Positions 7,069 through 15,629 of a stretch of DNA of 18,574 nt are shown here, piece after piece. The translations under genes and the position numbers were made by a program. Where the stretch lies: positions 1 to 18,574 of the forward strand of contig SLBU01000026.1 of assembly GCA_007126175.1 (NCBI GenBank). The letters are read 5' to 3'. Within the stretch, counting starts at the first letter, position 1. Every line of letters begins with the position of its first letter. The notes beneath the pieces are model-generated. The model was not told the origin of the DNA. It was given only the letters and a program-made list of their open reading frames with translations, and ran no database searches. The stretch is from Kiritimatiellia bacterium. Lineage in GTDB: Bacteria; Verrucomicrobiota; Kiritimatiellia; UBA8416.

Positions 7069-8403
7069 ATGAACGTACTCAATCGAAGAAATTTTATAAA
7101 AAGTGCCTGCGCGGTATCCGCCGCACCTTTGATTCTGCCCGCAAACCTCTGGAGTGCGCCATCCGGCGAGCTCCGTATAGGATTTATCGGGATGGGAATA
7201 CATAGCAGGGATCTCTTGCGAGGGGCACTTGCCCGCGGACGGGTGATTGCCGTCTGTGATGTGGACACGACGCGCCGTAATGACGCCAAAGCCAAAGTGG
7301 ATGAGCACTACAAGAATAGCGACTGTGCCACCTATTCCGATTTCCGCGACTTGATTGCCCGCAAGGACATCGATGTGGTCTTTATCGTCACACCGGACCA
7401 TTGGCACGCCATTCAGGCGCTGGCCGCGCTACGCGCCGGGAAGGATATCTATTGCGAGAAACCGTTGACGCACAACATCCATGAGGCGGTGACGTTGATG
7501 CGCGAGGCAAAGGCAACCGACCGGATCGTGCAGACCGGCTCCATTCAGCGCTCATTCCAGGAATTCCGTGTCGCCTGTGAACTGGTTCAAAACGGGGTGA
7601 TCGGGGATTTGACCCATGTGGATTGCCGTTTCGGCGGGCCTGCTATTCCGTGTAATTTGCCGGAGGAAGCGATGGAGCCGGGGCTCGACTGGGATATGTG
7701 GCTGGGGCCAGCCCCCATGCGACCCTACAATACCAGTCTTGCGCCTCGTGGGGTTCATGATCATTATCCTAACTGGAGAAGATATCGCGAATACGCCACC
7801 GGGGGCATTGGCGATTGGGGGGCGCATCATCTGGACATTGTGCAGTGGGCGCTTGGAATGGATGCATCCGGTCCGGTTGAGATCATTCCTGCCGAAAATG
7901 CCCGTGCAAATGGTGGTGCCCAGCTCGTGTATGCCAATGGGGTAAAGGTCAATCATGTGTCCGGGAGAGGAGGAATCCATTTTTTCGGTTCAAACGGCGA
8001 GATCTATGTGTCGCGGGGGCAGTTCTTCCTCAAAGTCAACGGGGAAACGATAGCGGATTACTGGAGGCGAAGCGTTGATGGAGAGAATGTCCCGCGCACT
8101 GCCAATACCTCCTGCGCCGCCGAGGTGCAGAAGGCCGTCCGAACCTGCTTGAAAGATGCTAAAATCCGTTTGTATAGAAGCAGTAATCACCTGGCGAACT
8201 TTTTTGAATGTGTCCAGAGCCGCAAACCTACGGTTGCAGATGTGGAGATCGGAGCACGCACCTCGATCTGTTGCCACCTGTTGTCGCAATGTTATTATCA
8301 CCATGCCCACATGAAATGGGATCCGAGCAAGATGGTCTTTACCGGTGGGACGGGAGATCCGGCGTGGCTGACCCGTGAATACCGGGACGCGTGGAAGGTT
8401 TAA
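7069..8403 (+). CDS. Gfo/Idh/MocA oxidoreductase with twin-arginine signal
   Basis: The product has 444 residues. A twin-arginine signal opens the protein (RRNFIK at 6-11, then a hydrophobic stretch ending near WSAPSG), so the folded, cofactor-loaded enzyme should be exported. The Rossmann domain starts at RIGFIGMG, TPDHWHA lies at 108-114 and the EKP motif at 130-132. The catalytic motif GGIGDWGAHHLD (245-256) keeps both Asp249 and His253. The long C-terminal part fits the bacterial-type C-terminal domain of secreted members. The family oxidises sugars or glycosides with tightly held NAD(P); exported members are associated with 3-keto-glycoside chemistry, and assignment here is inference. 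TAAGG lies five bases before the ATG. It is the first gene of a compact unit, with the next start 28 bases after its stop. Confidence 0.9.
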   Translation: MNVLNRRNFIKSACAVSAAPLILPANLWSAPSGELRIGFIGMGIHSRDLLRGALARGRVIAVCDVDTTRRNDAKAKVDEHYKNSDCATYSDFRDLIARKDIDVVFIVTPDHWHAIQALAALRAGKDIYCEKPLTHNIHEAVTLMREAKATDRIVQTGSIQRSFQEFRVACELVQNGVIGDLTHVDCRFGGPAIPCNLPEEAMEPGLDWDMWLGPAPMRPYNTSLAPRGVHDHYPNWRRYREYATGGIGDWGAHHLDIVQWALGMDASGPVEIIPAENARANGGAQLVYANGVKVNHVSGRGGIHFFGSNGEIYVSRGQFFLKVNGETIADYWRRSVDGENVPRTANTSCAAEVQKAVRTCLKDAKIRLYRSSNHLANFFECVQSRKPTVADVEIGARTSICCHLLSQCYYHHAHMKWDPSKMVFTGGTGDPAWLTREYRDAWKV

Positions 8404-8431
8404 ATACATTTTAAATAAAAGGGATACGCGA

Positions 8432-9598
8432 ATGAAACGTAAAGTACGAATGGGAATGGTGGGCGGCGGCCCCGCGGCGTTTATCGGGGAGGTGCACCGT
8501 AAAGCGGCGCGCCTGGACGGGAAAATTGAGATATTGGCTGGAGCCTTCGATATTGATCCTGCGCAGAGTCGCAAGATGGGGGAGATGCTTTGTCTGGATC
8601 CAACCCGTGTGTATGACACCTATCAGCAGATGATTGAGCAGGAGCTCAAGCGTCCGGATCCGGTTGATTTCATCACGATCGCGACCCCCAATAAATGGCA
8701 TTTTCCGATTGCCAACGACTGCCTGAAGGCGGGATTCCATGTGATGTGCGAGAAGCCGATGACCCTGACTTTGAATGAGGCCGTTGAATTAAAAAAGGTC
8801 GTTGAACAAACCGGTAAGGTGTTCGGACTGATGCATAACTATACGGCATACCCGATGGTCAAGCTGGCGCGGGATATGGTGCGGCAGGGGGATATTGGCA
8901 AGGTGCTGAAGATCGTCGTGCAGTATCCGCAGGGCTGGCTGATCAAACCGATTGAGCGGGAAGGATCGCCGCAGGCGGCCTGGCGGACGGATCCCAAGCA
9001 GAGCGGCGCAGGCGGCTGTGTCGGTGATATCGGGACCCATGCCGCCAATCTGGCTGAATATGTCAGCGGTCTAAAGATTCAGGAGATTTGCGCGGAATTG
9101 ACAACCTTTGTCGCAGGACGGCAATTGGATGACGATGCCAACGCGCTGCTGCGCTTCAACAACGGTGCGCGCGGACTGCTGCATGCAAGTCAGATCTCGG
9201 TTGGGCAGGAGAACAACCTGGCGATCTGGGTACATGGGGATAAGGGAAGTCTGGAGTGGCATCAGGAAGATCCCAACGAGCTGGTTGTGTGTGGTATGGA
9301 TCAGCCGGTTCAGGTCTGGCGACGGGGCAATGATTATATCGGGCGGAAGAGTCCGGCTGCGGCCCGTGCAACGCGTATTCCGTTCGGGCACCCCGAGGCG
9401 TTTCTCGAAGCGTTTGCCAATAATTACGTCAATTTTGCAGACACGATTGCGGCACGGATCGAGAATCGTGCGCCCACCGAATGGGAGCTGGACTTCCCAG
9501 GTGTTGAGCAAGGTGTTCGCGGGATGGCGTTCATCGAAACGATGGTCGCGTCTGCTTCGTCAGATGCAAAATGGACATGTTTACCAGATTTCGAATAA
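8432..9598 (+). CDS. Gfo/Idh/MocA family oxidoreductase, cytoplasmic
   Basis: The product has 388 residues. The Rossmann loop is MGMVGGGPAAFIG (residues 7-19), a variant common in one cytoplasmic branch of the family. ATPNKWH lies at 84-90, CEKPMTL at 106-112, and the catalytic motif GGCVGDIGTHAANLAEY keeps Asp199 and His203. No signal peptide is present. An in-frame ATG at 8375 overlaps the preceding gene; I chose 8432 because AAGGGA sits upstream and the family sequence begins there. The expected reaction is NAD(P)-linked oxidation or reduction of a sugar, sugar acid or keto-sugar. It could work in the cytoplasm on the product of the exported paralogues in the same unit (inference). The 24-base gap to the next gene supports co-transcription. 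Confidence 0.9.
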   Translation: MKRKVRMGMVGGGPAAFIGEVHRKAARLDGKIEILAGAFDIDPAQSRKMGEMLCLDPTRVYDTYQQMIEQELKRPDPVDFITIATPNKWHFPIANDCLKAGFHVMCEKPMTLTLNEAVELKKVVEQTGKVFGLMHNYTAYPMVKLARDMVRQGDIGKVLKIVVQYPQGWLIKPIEREGSPQAAWRTDPKQSGAGGCVGDIGTHAANLAEYVSGLKIQEICAELTTFVAGRQLDDDANALLRFNNGARGLLHASQISVGQENNLAIWVHGDKGSLEWHQEDPNELVVCGMDQPVQVWRRGNDYIGRKSPAAARATRIPFGHPEAFLEAFANNYVNFADTIAARIENRAPTEWELDFPGVEQGVRGMAFIETMVASASSDAKWTCLPDFE

Positions 9599-9622
9599 TA
9601 CACTGAATAAGAAAGGAAGCAG

Positions 9623-10309
9623 ATGATGCAAACAAAACAAATACTGACTGCATTTCGTTACGGGGCCGTTGTCGCTGGGGTTGTCGCTGTATGTGAGACA
9701 GCGGCCGCTGACCGGATTCCGCTGACAATTGAATTTCCCCCGCCGTTGAGTATGGGCACGCCCGTGGAGGTGAATGTTCCAAATCTCGAGCCGACGGGTG
9801 TCGCGCAGCGTCGCGCCCCGGTTATGGTGCCGGAAAACACAATAAATCTGGCACGGAATAAAACGGTTACCTCCAGTGATGAGTGGCCGATTATCGGGGA
9901 ACTCGAATATTTGACCGATGGGATCAAGAAGGGAGATGAAGGCTATTATGTTGAACTTGGCCCTGGTTTGCAATGGGTACAGATTGATCTCGAAAAGCCA
10001 TCCGAACTTCATGCGGTGGCCGTATGGCACTTCTTTTCGCAAGACCGGGCCTATCACGACGTGATTATCCAGACGTCAAATGACCCATCTTTTGAAACCG
10101 GTGTCAAAACCCACTTCAATAATGATCATGACAATTCAGCGGGGATGGGCGTTGGCAAGGATCTGGCATATGTTGAAACCGAGCGTGGCCGGGTGGTGCC
10201 GGTTGGCGGTGTGGTTGCCCGTTATGTCCGGCTTTATAGCCATGGTAACACGGCTAACCAAATGAATCACTACATCGAGGTCGAAGTCTACGGCGTTCCC
10301 GCGGAGTAA
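9623..10309 (+). CDS. Secreted discoidin-like (F5/8 type C) domain protein
   Basis: The product has 228 residues. A Sec-type signal peptide covers about 1-29, with likely cleavage after ETAAA. A proline-rich linker (about 30-68) leads into a galactose-binding-like/discoidin domain (about 69-225). Typical features are INLARNKTVTSS at its start, LTDG, WVQIDLEKP, and a closing ARYVRLYSHG...IEVEVYG strand pair. Discoidin domains bind glycans or protein surfaces and have no catalytic role. Its linker plus domain is paralogous to the C-terminal extension of the NqrC-like subunit in the same unit (shared WVQIDL, FNND, ARYVR). It may therefore bind the same ligand or partner in the periplasm. GGAAG lies just upstream of two adjacent ATGs (9623 and 9626); either could be used. 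The next gene starts 12 bases after the stop. Confidence 0.82.
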   Translation: MMQTKQILTAFRYGAVVAGVVAVCETAAADRIPLTIEFPPPLSMGTPVEVNVPNLEPTGVAQRRAPVMVPENTINLARNKTVTSSDEWPIIGELEYLTDGIKKGDEGYYVELGPGLQWVQIDLEKPSELHAVAVWHFFSQDRAYHDVIIQTSNDPSFETGVKTHFNNDHDNSAGMGVGKDLAYVETERGRVVPVGGVVARYVRLYSHGNTANQMNHYIEVEVYGVPAE

Positions 10310-10321
10310 GGTTCTTTTCGC

Positions 10322-11875
10322 ATGGTTGACGCATATAAAACTGATCAACCTTCCAAGACCGGCTGGGTATCCATCGTTATTCTAGGCATGCTATGTTTGG
10401 CTGCGCTGGGCGTACGGCTGGTCCAGCTCGAGGTGCGTCCTATGCACACCGATGAGGCGGTGCATGGCATGTTTCTTGTGAATTTGATCGAGGATGGCGT
10501 CTATCGCTACAACCCGACGGAATATCACGGGGCTACTTTGTATTATTTCACGTTACCATTAACCTGGATTGCGGGCCAGCGCAGCGGCGCGGCCCTGACG
10601 GAGTCCACGCTGCGGCTCTTGCCCGTTCTTTGCAGTGTGGCCTTGATCCTGTTGCTGGCCTTGTGGCGGCCTATCCTGGGGGGGGGCGCCGTTTGCTGGG
10701 CGGCTCTTTTTACGGCTGTCTCCCCAATCAATCTTTATTACAGCCGGTACTATATTCATGAGTCGCTGCTGGTGCTTTTCTTCTTTGCCTTTCTGACCTG
10801 CTTGATGCGCTACAAGCTGAAGCCGCGTATGGGCTGGGTGCTGGCAGCGGGCGCTTTCGCCGGGCTGGCGCATGCAACCAAGGTGACGGTCGTTCTGATG
10901 TTCGCCGCGCTGGCTGCCGCGTGGTTACTTGCTTCCGCGTATTCGCAATGGCGAGAAGGGCGTGCGCTGCGAATGGCATGGGCTGCGATACCCTGGAAAT
11001 TGCTGGCAGCGGGTGGCGGCGTGGCAATAGCAGTCTCGGTCGCCTTTCATACATCCTTCTTTTCGAATATTCAAGGCGCGGTGGAAAGCGTGCAAACATA
11101 TTTCTATTTTGCGGATCGGGCGACGGGGCAGGGGCATGAAAAACCATGGTTTACGCATTTGCAATGGATTGCCTGGAGCCGGTCGGGCGGATTTGTTTGG
11201 TCGGAAGCGCTTTTATTGGGTCTGGCGTGTGTAGGCCTTGGATTATCCTTCCGGAAATCGTCGCGGTTGGGTACGGTTCCGCTGCTGTTGGCTGCATATG
11301 CGTTATTTCTGCTTGTCATTTATAGCATCATTCCCTATAAAACTCCGTGGTTGATGCTTGGGCCGATGCAAATCATCGCGTTGCTGGCCGGGGTGGGTGC
11401 CGCCTTGTTAACGGCACTGCCGCAGTCGATCTGGCGGAAGGGATTTCTGGTACTGGCGGTATTGGCGGGGACGACACAGTTGGCGGTACAGGCCTACCGT
11501 GCCGCTTTTCGCTTTGCGGCGGATGCGCGGGTTCCGTATTGTTATGCGCACACCAGCCCGGATGCCGTCAGACTCGCCGAGCGCGTTCAGCAGGCGTTGC
11601 TGCTCGTTCCTGAGCAGGAGATGCAATGGGTTCAGGTAGCGGCGCAGGAATATTGGCCGTTGCCATGGTATTTTCGGGATCGGGAGTATGTCGGTTATTG
11701 GCAGACGCTTCCGGAAACGCAACGTGCCCCGGTGATTGTGCTCGACATGCCGCAATCGGCGAAGGAGGAGGCGTTCTTACGGCAGACGCATACCGCCACC
11801 TTGGCGGGTTTACGGCCGGGGGTGATTCTGGCATTGTGGATTCGAAACGATATTTGGGACGCGTTAATTCGGTAA
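10322..11875 (+). CDS. Agl23/TIGR03663-like membrane glycosyltransferase (GT-C fold)
   Basis: The product has 517 residues with about ten membrane segments and a soluble C-terminal part from about residue 400. The signature RPMHTDEAVHGMF (39-51), followed by GVYRYNPTEYHGATLYYF, is characteristic of the TIGR03663 (Agl23) family, related to ArnT/PMT-type enzymes. The Asp44-Glu45 pair in the first extracytoplasmic loop is the likely catalytic acid position. Such enzymes move a sugar from a polyprenyl-phosphate donor to an acceptor on the outer face of the inner membrane; donor and acceptor are unknown here. AAGG lies about ten bases before the ATG. Its place between the secreted discoidin protein and an exported oxidoreductase puts surface glycosylation and periplasmic sugar chemistry in one unit. 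Confidence 0.82.
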   Translation: MVDAYKTDQPSKTGWVSIVILGMLCLAALGVRLVQLEVRPMHTDEAVHGMFLVNLIEDGVYRYNPTEYHGATLYYFTLPLTWIAGQRSGAALTESTLRLLPVLCSVALILLLALWRPILGGGAVCWAALFTAVSPINLYYSRYYIHESLLVLFFFAFLTCLMRYKLKPRMGWVLAAGAFAGLAHATKVTVVLMFAALAAAWLLASAYSQWREGRALRMAWAAIPWKLLAAGGGVAIAVSVAFHTSFFSNIQGAVESVQTYFYFADRATGQGHEKPWFTHLQWIAWSRSGGFVWSEALLLGLACVGLGLSFRKSSRLGTVPLLLAAYALFLLVIYSIIPYKTPWLMLGPMQIIALLAGVGAALLTALPQSIWRKGFLVLAVLAGTTQLAVQAYRAAFRFAADARVPYCYAHTSPDAVRLAERVQQALLLVPEQEMQWVQVAAQEYWPLPWYFRDREYVGYWQTLPETQRAPVIVLDMPQSAKEEAFLRQTHTATLAGLRPGVILALWIRNDIWDALIR

Positions 11876-11883
11876 ACATAAAG

Positions 11884-11890
11884 AGGAGGT
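11884..11890 (+). promoter_or_regulatory. Consensus Shine-Dalgarno that decides the start at 11896
   Basis: AGGAGGT lies five bases before the ATG at 11896. It settles the start against an in-frame ATG at 11626 that would overlap the glycosyltransferase gene by 250 bases, and it puts the Tat motif at the true N-terminus. It is the strongest ribosome binding site seen in the unit, so this oxidoreductase may be made in excess over its neighbours. Confidence 0.8.
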
Positions 11891-11895
11891 GTCAT

Positions 11896-13206
11896 ATGGA
11901 GATGAGCAGGCGTGAATTTATGACAAGTGTGGCGGCGGGTGCAGCAGGAATGGCCGCAATGGGTGGGACGGCCTTTGGGCAGACGGCCGGCGCAAGCAAA
12001 GATGAAATTGTTGTGGCGATGATTGGCAGCGGCGTCCAAGGACGCGTATTGCTTAACGACTGCATCAACATCCCGGGCGTGCGCTTCAAGGCTATTTGCG
12101 ACATTTGGCCATTCGCCCAACGATATGCAGGAAACACACTTCGGCGGGCTGGCCAACAGGTTGAAATCTATGAGGATTATCGCGAAATGCTCGAAAAGGA
12201 AAAAGACCTGAATGCGGTCATTGTTGCCTCGCCTGATTTCGTGCATGCCGAACATACGATTGCCTGCCTACAAGCTGGACTGCATGTCTATTGCGAAAAG
12301 GAAATGGCCGACTCGCTCGAGTCCGCCCGCACGATGGTGCTGGCAGCTCGCGAATCAGGCCGCCTCTGCCAGATCGGACACCAACGACGCAGTAACCCGG
12401 TTTACCAGCAAGCCTTGCAAATGGTGCAGAAAGACGAGATCTGCGGTCGTGTAACAGCCTGCTATGGCCAATGGAATCGGAGTGTACAACCTCGTCTCAC
12501 GTGGCCCGAACGATTTGTCATTCCGGATGAAACCCTGCAGCGCTTTGGATTTGATTCCATGGATCATTTTAGGAACTGGCGTTGGTTCCGCCGCTATTCA
12601 TCCGGCCCCATTGCCGACTTGGGTAGCCATCAGATCAGTGTTTTCAGCTGGTTTCTAGGGGCGAACCCGACGATGCTCACGGCCATGGGCGGATCCGATT
12701 ACTTCCCCGACCGCGAATGGTATGAAGATGTCATGGCGATGTACGAGTATCAGACTGCTAAAGGATCAGCTCGGATGTTTTACCAGGTGATCAACACCAA
12801 CGGGTTCGGAAACTACTTCGAGCGCTTCAAAGGTGACAAAGGAACCTTGGTCATTTCGGAAAGCTTGCAGCAATCCTACTATGTCCCGGAAGGAGATTAT
12901 GAAATCCCTGATTGGCTCGCGCAAGTAGAGCGCACGCAGCGCGGCGGAATGTCGGTCATCCCCTTGGGGGCCGCAATTGCAGCCCGAAATGCCGAGGGCG
13001 CAGCAGTCATGCAAGCCATTGACCAGAAAACGATTCACCAACGCCATCTGGAAAACTTCTTCGAAGCCGTACGCGCCAACAATCCGGCGCACTTGACGTG
13101 TCCACCGGATTTGGCGTACTCGATGGCTGTCCCCGTACTCAATGTGATCAAGGCAGTCGGATCCAACGAAAAACTTCAATTCACAGAGGCTGACTACAAG
13201 ATTTAA
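11896..13206 (+). CDS. Gfo/Idh/MocA oxidoreductase with twin-arginine signal, next to the NQR-like genes
   Basis: The product has 436 residues. The start MEMSRREFMTSVAAGAAG is a typical Tat signal (SRREFM at 4-9) with a small hydrophobic core, and cleavage is likely near AFGQTAGA. The Rossmann loop is MIGSGVQG (42-49). The family EKP motif reads EKE (134-136): the lysine is kept but the proline is replaced by glutamate. The catalytic stretch SGPIADLGSHQISVF keeps Asp241 and His245. The enzyme should work outside the cytoplasm, oxidising a sugar or glycoside with bound NAD(P) (family knowledge). It lies 20 bases after the glycosyltransferase and 16 before nqrD, so it is probably co-transcribed with the electron-transfer subunits. 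Such an exported enzyme needs a way to recycle its cofactor, which makes its place beside an NQR-like complex suggestive. Confidence 0.9.
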   Translation: MEMSRREFMTSVAAGAAGMAAMGGTAFGQTAGASKDEIVVAMIGSGVQGRVLLNDCINIPGVRFKAICDIWPFAQRYAGNTLRRAGQQVEIYEDYREMLEKEKDLNAVIVASPDFVHAEHTIACLQAGLHVYCEKEMADSLESARTMVLAARESGRLCQIGHQRRSNPVYQQALQMVQKDEICGRVTACYGQWNRSVQPRLTWPERFVIPDETLQRFGFDSMDHFRNWRWFRRYSSGPIADLGSHQISVFSWFLGANPTMLTAMGGSDYFPDREWYEDVMAMYEYQTAKGSARMFYQVINTNGFGNYFERFKGDKGTLVISESLQQSYYVPEGDYEIPDWLAQVERTQRGGMSVIPLGAAIAARNAEGAAVMQAIDQKTIHQRHLENFFEAVRANNPAHLTCPPDLAYSMAVPVLNVIKAVGSNEKLQFTEADYKI

Positions 13207-13222
13207 AGGGGAAAGAGTTCAT

Positions 13223-13906
13223 ATGGGAATCAAGAATGCATGTTCCGGTTGCGGAACCAAAGAATGGGTACAGCCAGTGAAGGACGGGATCGGATCCGAA
13301 AACCCGGTTCTCCGGCATGCGCTGGGAATCTGTTCCGCCCTGGCGGTGACCGGATTTGTCTCGACGACACTGGTGATGGGCGCGAGTCTACTGTTTGTGG
13401 CCTCGATGAGTTGCCTGCTGGTTTCTCTGATGAGAAACCTGATCCCTCACCAGGTCCGGTTGATTGCGCAGATGTTGATCGTCTCAACGCTCGTGATTAT
13501 AGTGCATCTCTATCTGCAAGCCTATCACTTCGAAATGAGCCGTTCGCTCGGACCGTATGTCGGGCTTATCATAACGAATTGCCTGATTCTCGGGCGTACG
13601 GAGGCTTTCGCCATTCGCAACCGCCCACTGGCATCTTTGCTGGATGGCTTTGGTAGCGCACTCGGATACGCCGTTGTGCTGCTAGGCATTGCGGTGATTC
13701 GCGAATCGCTGGGAAGAGGCACATTGTTAGGATATCCCGTCATGCCAGAGGGGTATATGCCCGTCATGCTGCTCGCGAGCGCTCCCGGTGCCTTTTTTGC
13801 GCTAGGCGCTGTCGCCTGGATCGTAAAAGCCATTTCCGGCAATGCCGAGGCTGCAGGTGGTTGCTGCGCCTCATCAGTCGGCTCGAATGGGCAAGGAGGA
13901 GTGTAA
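13223..13906 (+). CDS. nqrD: NQR-like subunit D (NqrD/RnfE family)
   Basis: The product has 227 residues and about six membrane segments. LGICSALAVTG (34-44) and IITNCLILGRTEAFA (116-130) are the duplicated half-motifs of NqrD. Cys37 and Cys120 match the two cysteines that, with two from NqrE, hold the membrane [2Fe-2S] cluster of NQR. The serine after the first cysteine (ICSAL rather than LCPxL) places it nearer NqrD than RnfE. The protein carries electrons across the inner membrane from the NqrF side. It is a little longer than usual: an N-terminal CSGCGTKEW stretch (Cys7, Cys10) and a C-terminal Gly/Ala-rich tail with adjacent cysteines are extra. AAAGGGGAAAGAG precedes the ATG. The stop is two bases before the nqrE start. 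Confidence 0.9.
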   Translation: MGIKNACSGCGTKEWVQPVKDGIGSENPVLRHALGICSALAVTGFVSTTLVMGASLLFVASMSCLLVSLMRNLIPHQVRLIAQMLIVSTLVIIVHLYLQAYHFEMSRSLGPYVGLIITNCLILGRTEAFAIRNRPLASLLDGFGSALGYAVVLLGIAVIRESLGRGTLLGYPVMPEGYMPVMLLASAPGAFFALGAVAWIVKAISGNAEAAGGCCASSVGSNGQGGV

Positions 13907-13908
13907 TC

Positions 13909-14529
13909 ATGGACGGATCGATCATCGGTGGTTTGGCTGTTGTTTTTCTCGCCGCAGTCATCACGAATAATATATTACTCACACGCTTTTTGGGCATGTG
14001 TTCGTTTATTGCCATTTCACGCAGTATGCGTAATGCCTGGTATATGGGGCTAGCCGTCGTGTTTGTGACGGTCTGTACGGCCTTGATCAACTACGCGATC
14101 TATTTTGGCGTTCTTGTAGAAGGTGCACCCCTACTGCAAACAGACCTTACCTACCTCACATTCATCATCTTCATTGCAACGATTGCCGCGTTTGTGCAGC
14201 TCGTTGAAATGGTTATCGAGCGTTTCAGCTCCAGACTTTACAACGCGCTGGGCATTTACCTGCCATTGATCACGGTTAACTGTGCCATCCTCGGCGTTAA
14301 TCTATTCATGATCGAGCCGGACATGGACATCAGCTTGATCCAAAGCACAATATACGCGCTGGGCTCCGGCCTTGGTTTCCTGCTGGCAATCTGCCTGATG
14401 GCAGGCTTGCGCTCCAAGCTGGAAGCAGCAGATGTGCCCGCACCGCTACGCGGACTTGGCATAACGATGATCATCACGGGCCTTATGGCCATGGCATTTA
14501 TGGGATTTACCGGAATGGTGCAGCAATGA
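13909..14529 (+). CDS. nqrE: NQR-like subunit E (NqrE/RnfA family)
   Basis: The product has 206 residues and six membrane segments, the normal length. FLGMCSFIAIS (27-37) and LPLITVNCAILGV (118-130) carry Cys31 and Cys125, the partners of the NqrD cysteines in the shared membrane [2Fe-2S] cluster. The ending LRGLGITMIITGLMAMAFMG is typical of NqrE. I chose the ATG at 13909 because AAGGAGGAG lies just upstream. An in-frame ATG at 13861 lies inside nqrD and adds a charged stretch without family match. The stop codon overlaps the nqrF start (ATGA), which suggests translational coupling. Confidence 0.92.
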   Translation: MDGSIIGGLAVVFLAAVITNNILLTRFLGMCSFIAISRSMRNAWYMGLAVVFVTVCTALINYAIYFGVLVEGAPLLQTDLTYLTFIIFIATIAAFVQLVEMVIERFSSRLYNALGIYLPLITVNCAILGVNLFMIEPDMDISLIQSTIYALGSGLGFLLAICLMAGLRSKLEAADVPAPLRGLGITMIITGLMAMAFMGFTGMVQQ

Positions 14530-15614
14530 GTGTCTACATCGAAGCAATCGTAGTTCTTGGAATATTAGGCGGCGTTCTCTCAGCTCTGTTGGCCTTAGCC
14601 GGTCGTCGTTTAGCCAATTATGGCCCCTGTTCGGTGAAGATTAACGAGCGTGAACCCATTATTGTCGAAGGTGGCGGGAAACTACTAGAAACGCTGTATG
14701 ACCAAAGTATTTTCATCCCCTCCGCTTGCGGCGGACAGGGCACCTGCGGATACTGCAAAGTCGAAGTCGTTTCGGGCGGGGGGACCGTTTTTCCAACGGA
14801 AATTCCTTTTTTGAATGAAAGTGAATTGCAACGTGGTGTTCGCTTGGCCTGCCAAGTCAAAATCAAGCAGGATATCCAAATCCACGTGGAGGAATCCCTT
14901 TTGAAGATCAAGGAGTTTCGGGCACGTGTTAGCCGGGTGCGAAAGCTCACGCACGATACGCGCGAACTCGAAATCAAACTATCAGAACCTGCTACAATGG
15001 AATTCACACCCGGACAGTACGTTCAAGTCCTCGTGCCAGGAAAAGGGGAACGCATTTTCAGAGCCTACTCCATCAGTTCGCCGCCAGCCAATGACAATAC
15101 CATTGAACTGGTTGTACGCTTGATACCGGGTGGTGTAGGGTCAACCTACTTGCATCGTGTCGAGGTTGGGGACGAAATCACGCTTACAGGTCCATATGGC
15201 GACTTTGAGTTGGACGAGGACAAGAAGACGGAACTCATCTGCGTAGGTGGTGGTTGCGGCATTGCACCGATGCATTCGATCATCCGTCATTTGCAAATCA
15301 CGCAACCGAAGAAACCTTGCACACTCTTCCTCGGGGCAGCCACAGCCGACGACATCATGTATCAGGAAGAATTTTCAGAATTGAAAAAGAAAATGTCACA
15401 CTTTGAGATACATTATGCACTCTCCGATCCAGGCGCATCACCGGAATGGGAGGGCGAACGCGGCCACATCCACGAACTAGTGGAGAAGCTCGTAAAGGAC
15501 AAGCCGGGAAGGCAAGCCTTCTTATGCGGGCCCCCTGTGATGATTGAGGCGGTTTCCCGCGTGCTGCAATCGAAAAGCTTCACGAAGGACCGTATCTTCT
15601 ACGATGAATTTTAA
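14526..15614 (+). CDS. nqrF: NQR-like subunit F, NADH-oxidising FAD/[2Fe-2S] reductase
   Basis: The product has 362 residues. One membrane anchor (about 4-26) is followed by a plant-type ferredoxin domain with Cys68, Cys74, Cys77 (SACGGQGTCGYCK) and Cys109 (RLACQ). Next come a ferredoxin-reductase-type FAD domain (RAYSISSPP at 179-187) and an NAD-binding domain (GGGCGIAPM at 241-249; LCGPP near the end). It should take a hydride from cytoplasmic NADH and pass single electrons to the NqrD/NqrE cluster. It is about 45 residues shorter than well-known NqrF proteins, mainly because a segment before the RAYS motif is missing, so it also resembles oxygenase reductases. Its anchor, place and motifs favour NqrF. 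All cofactor ligands are intact. Confidence 0.9.
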   Translation: MSVYIEAIVVLGILGGVLSALLALAGRRLANYGPCSVKINEREPIIVEGGGKLLETLYDQSIFIPSACGGQGTCGYCKVEVVSGGGTVFPTEIPFLNESELQRGVRLACQVKIKQDIQIHVEESLLKIKEFRARVSRVRKLTHDTRELEIKLSEPATMEFTPGQYVQVLVPGKGERIFRAYSISSPPANDNTIELVVRLIPGGVGSTYLHRVEVGDEITLTGPYGDFELDEDKKTELICVGGGCGIAPMHSIIRHLQITQPKKPCTLFLGAATADDIMYQEEFSELKKKMSHFEIHYALSDPGASPEWEGERGHIHELVEKLVKDKPGRQAFLCGPPVMIEAVSRVLQSKSFTKDRIFYDEF

Positions 15615-15629
15615 GCAAGAAAGATAAGT

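Noticed and set aside
11626..11895. 90-codon N-terminal extension of the Tat oxidoreductase
   Set aside because: It would overlap the glycosyltransferase gene and bury the Tat signal; a consensus Shine-Dalgarno precedes 11896.
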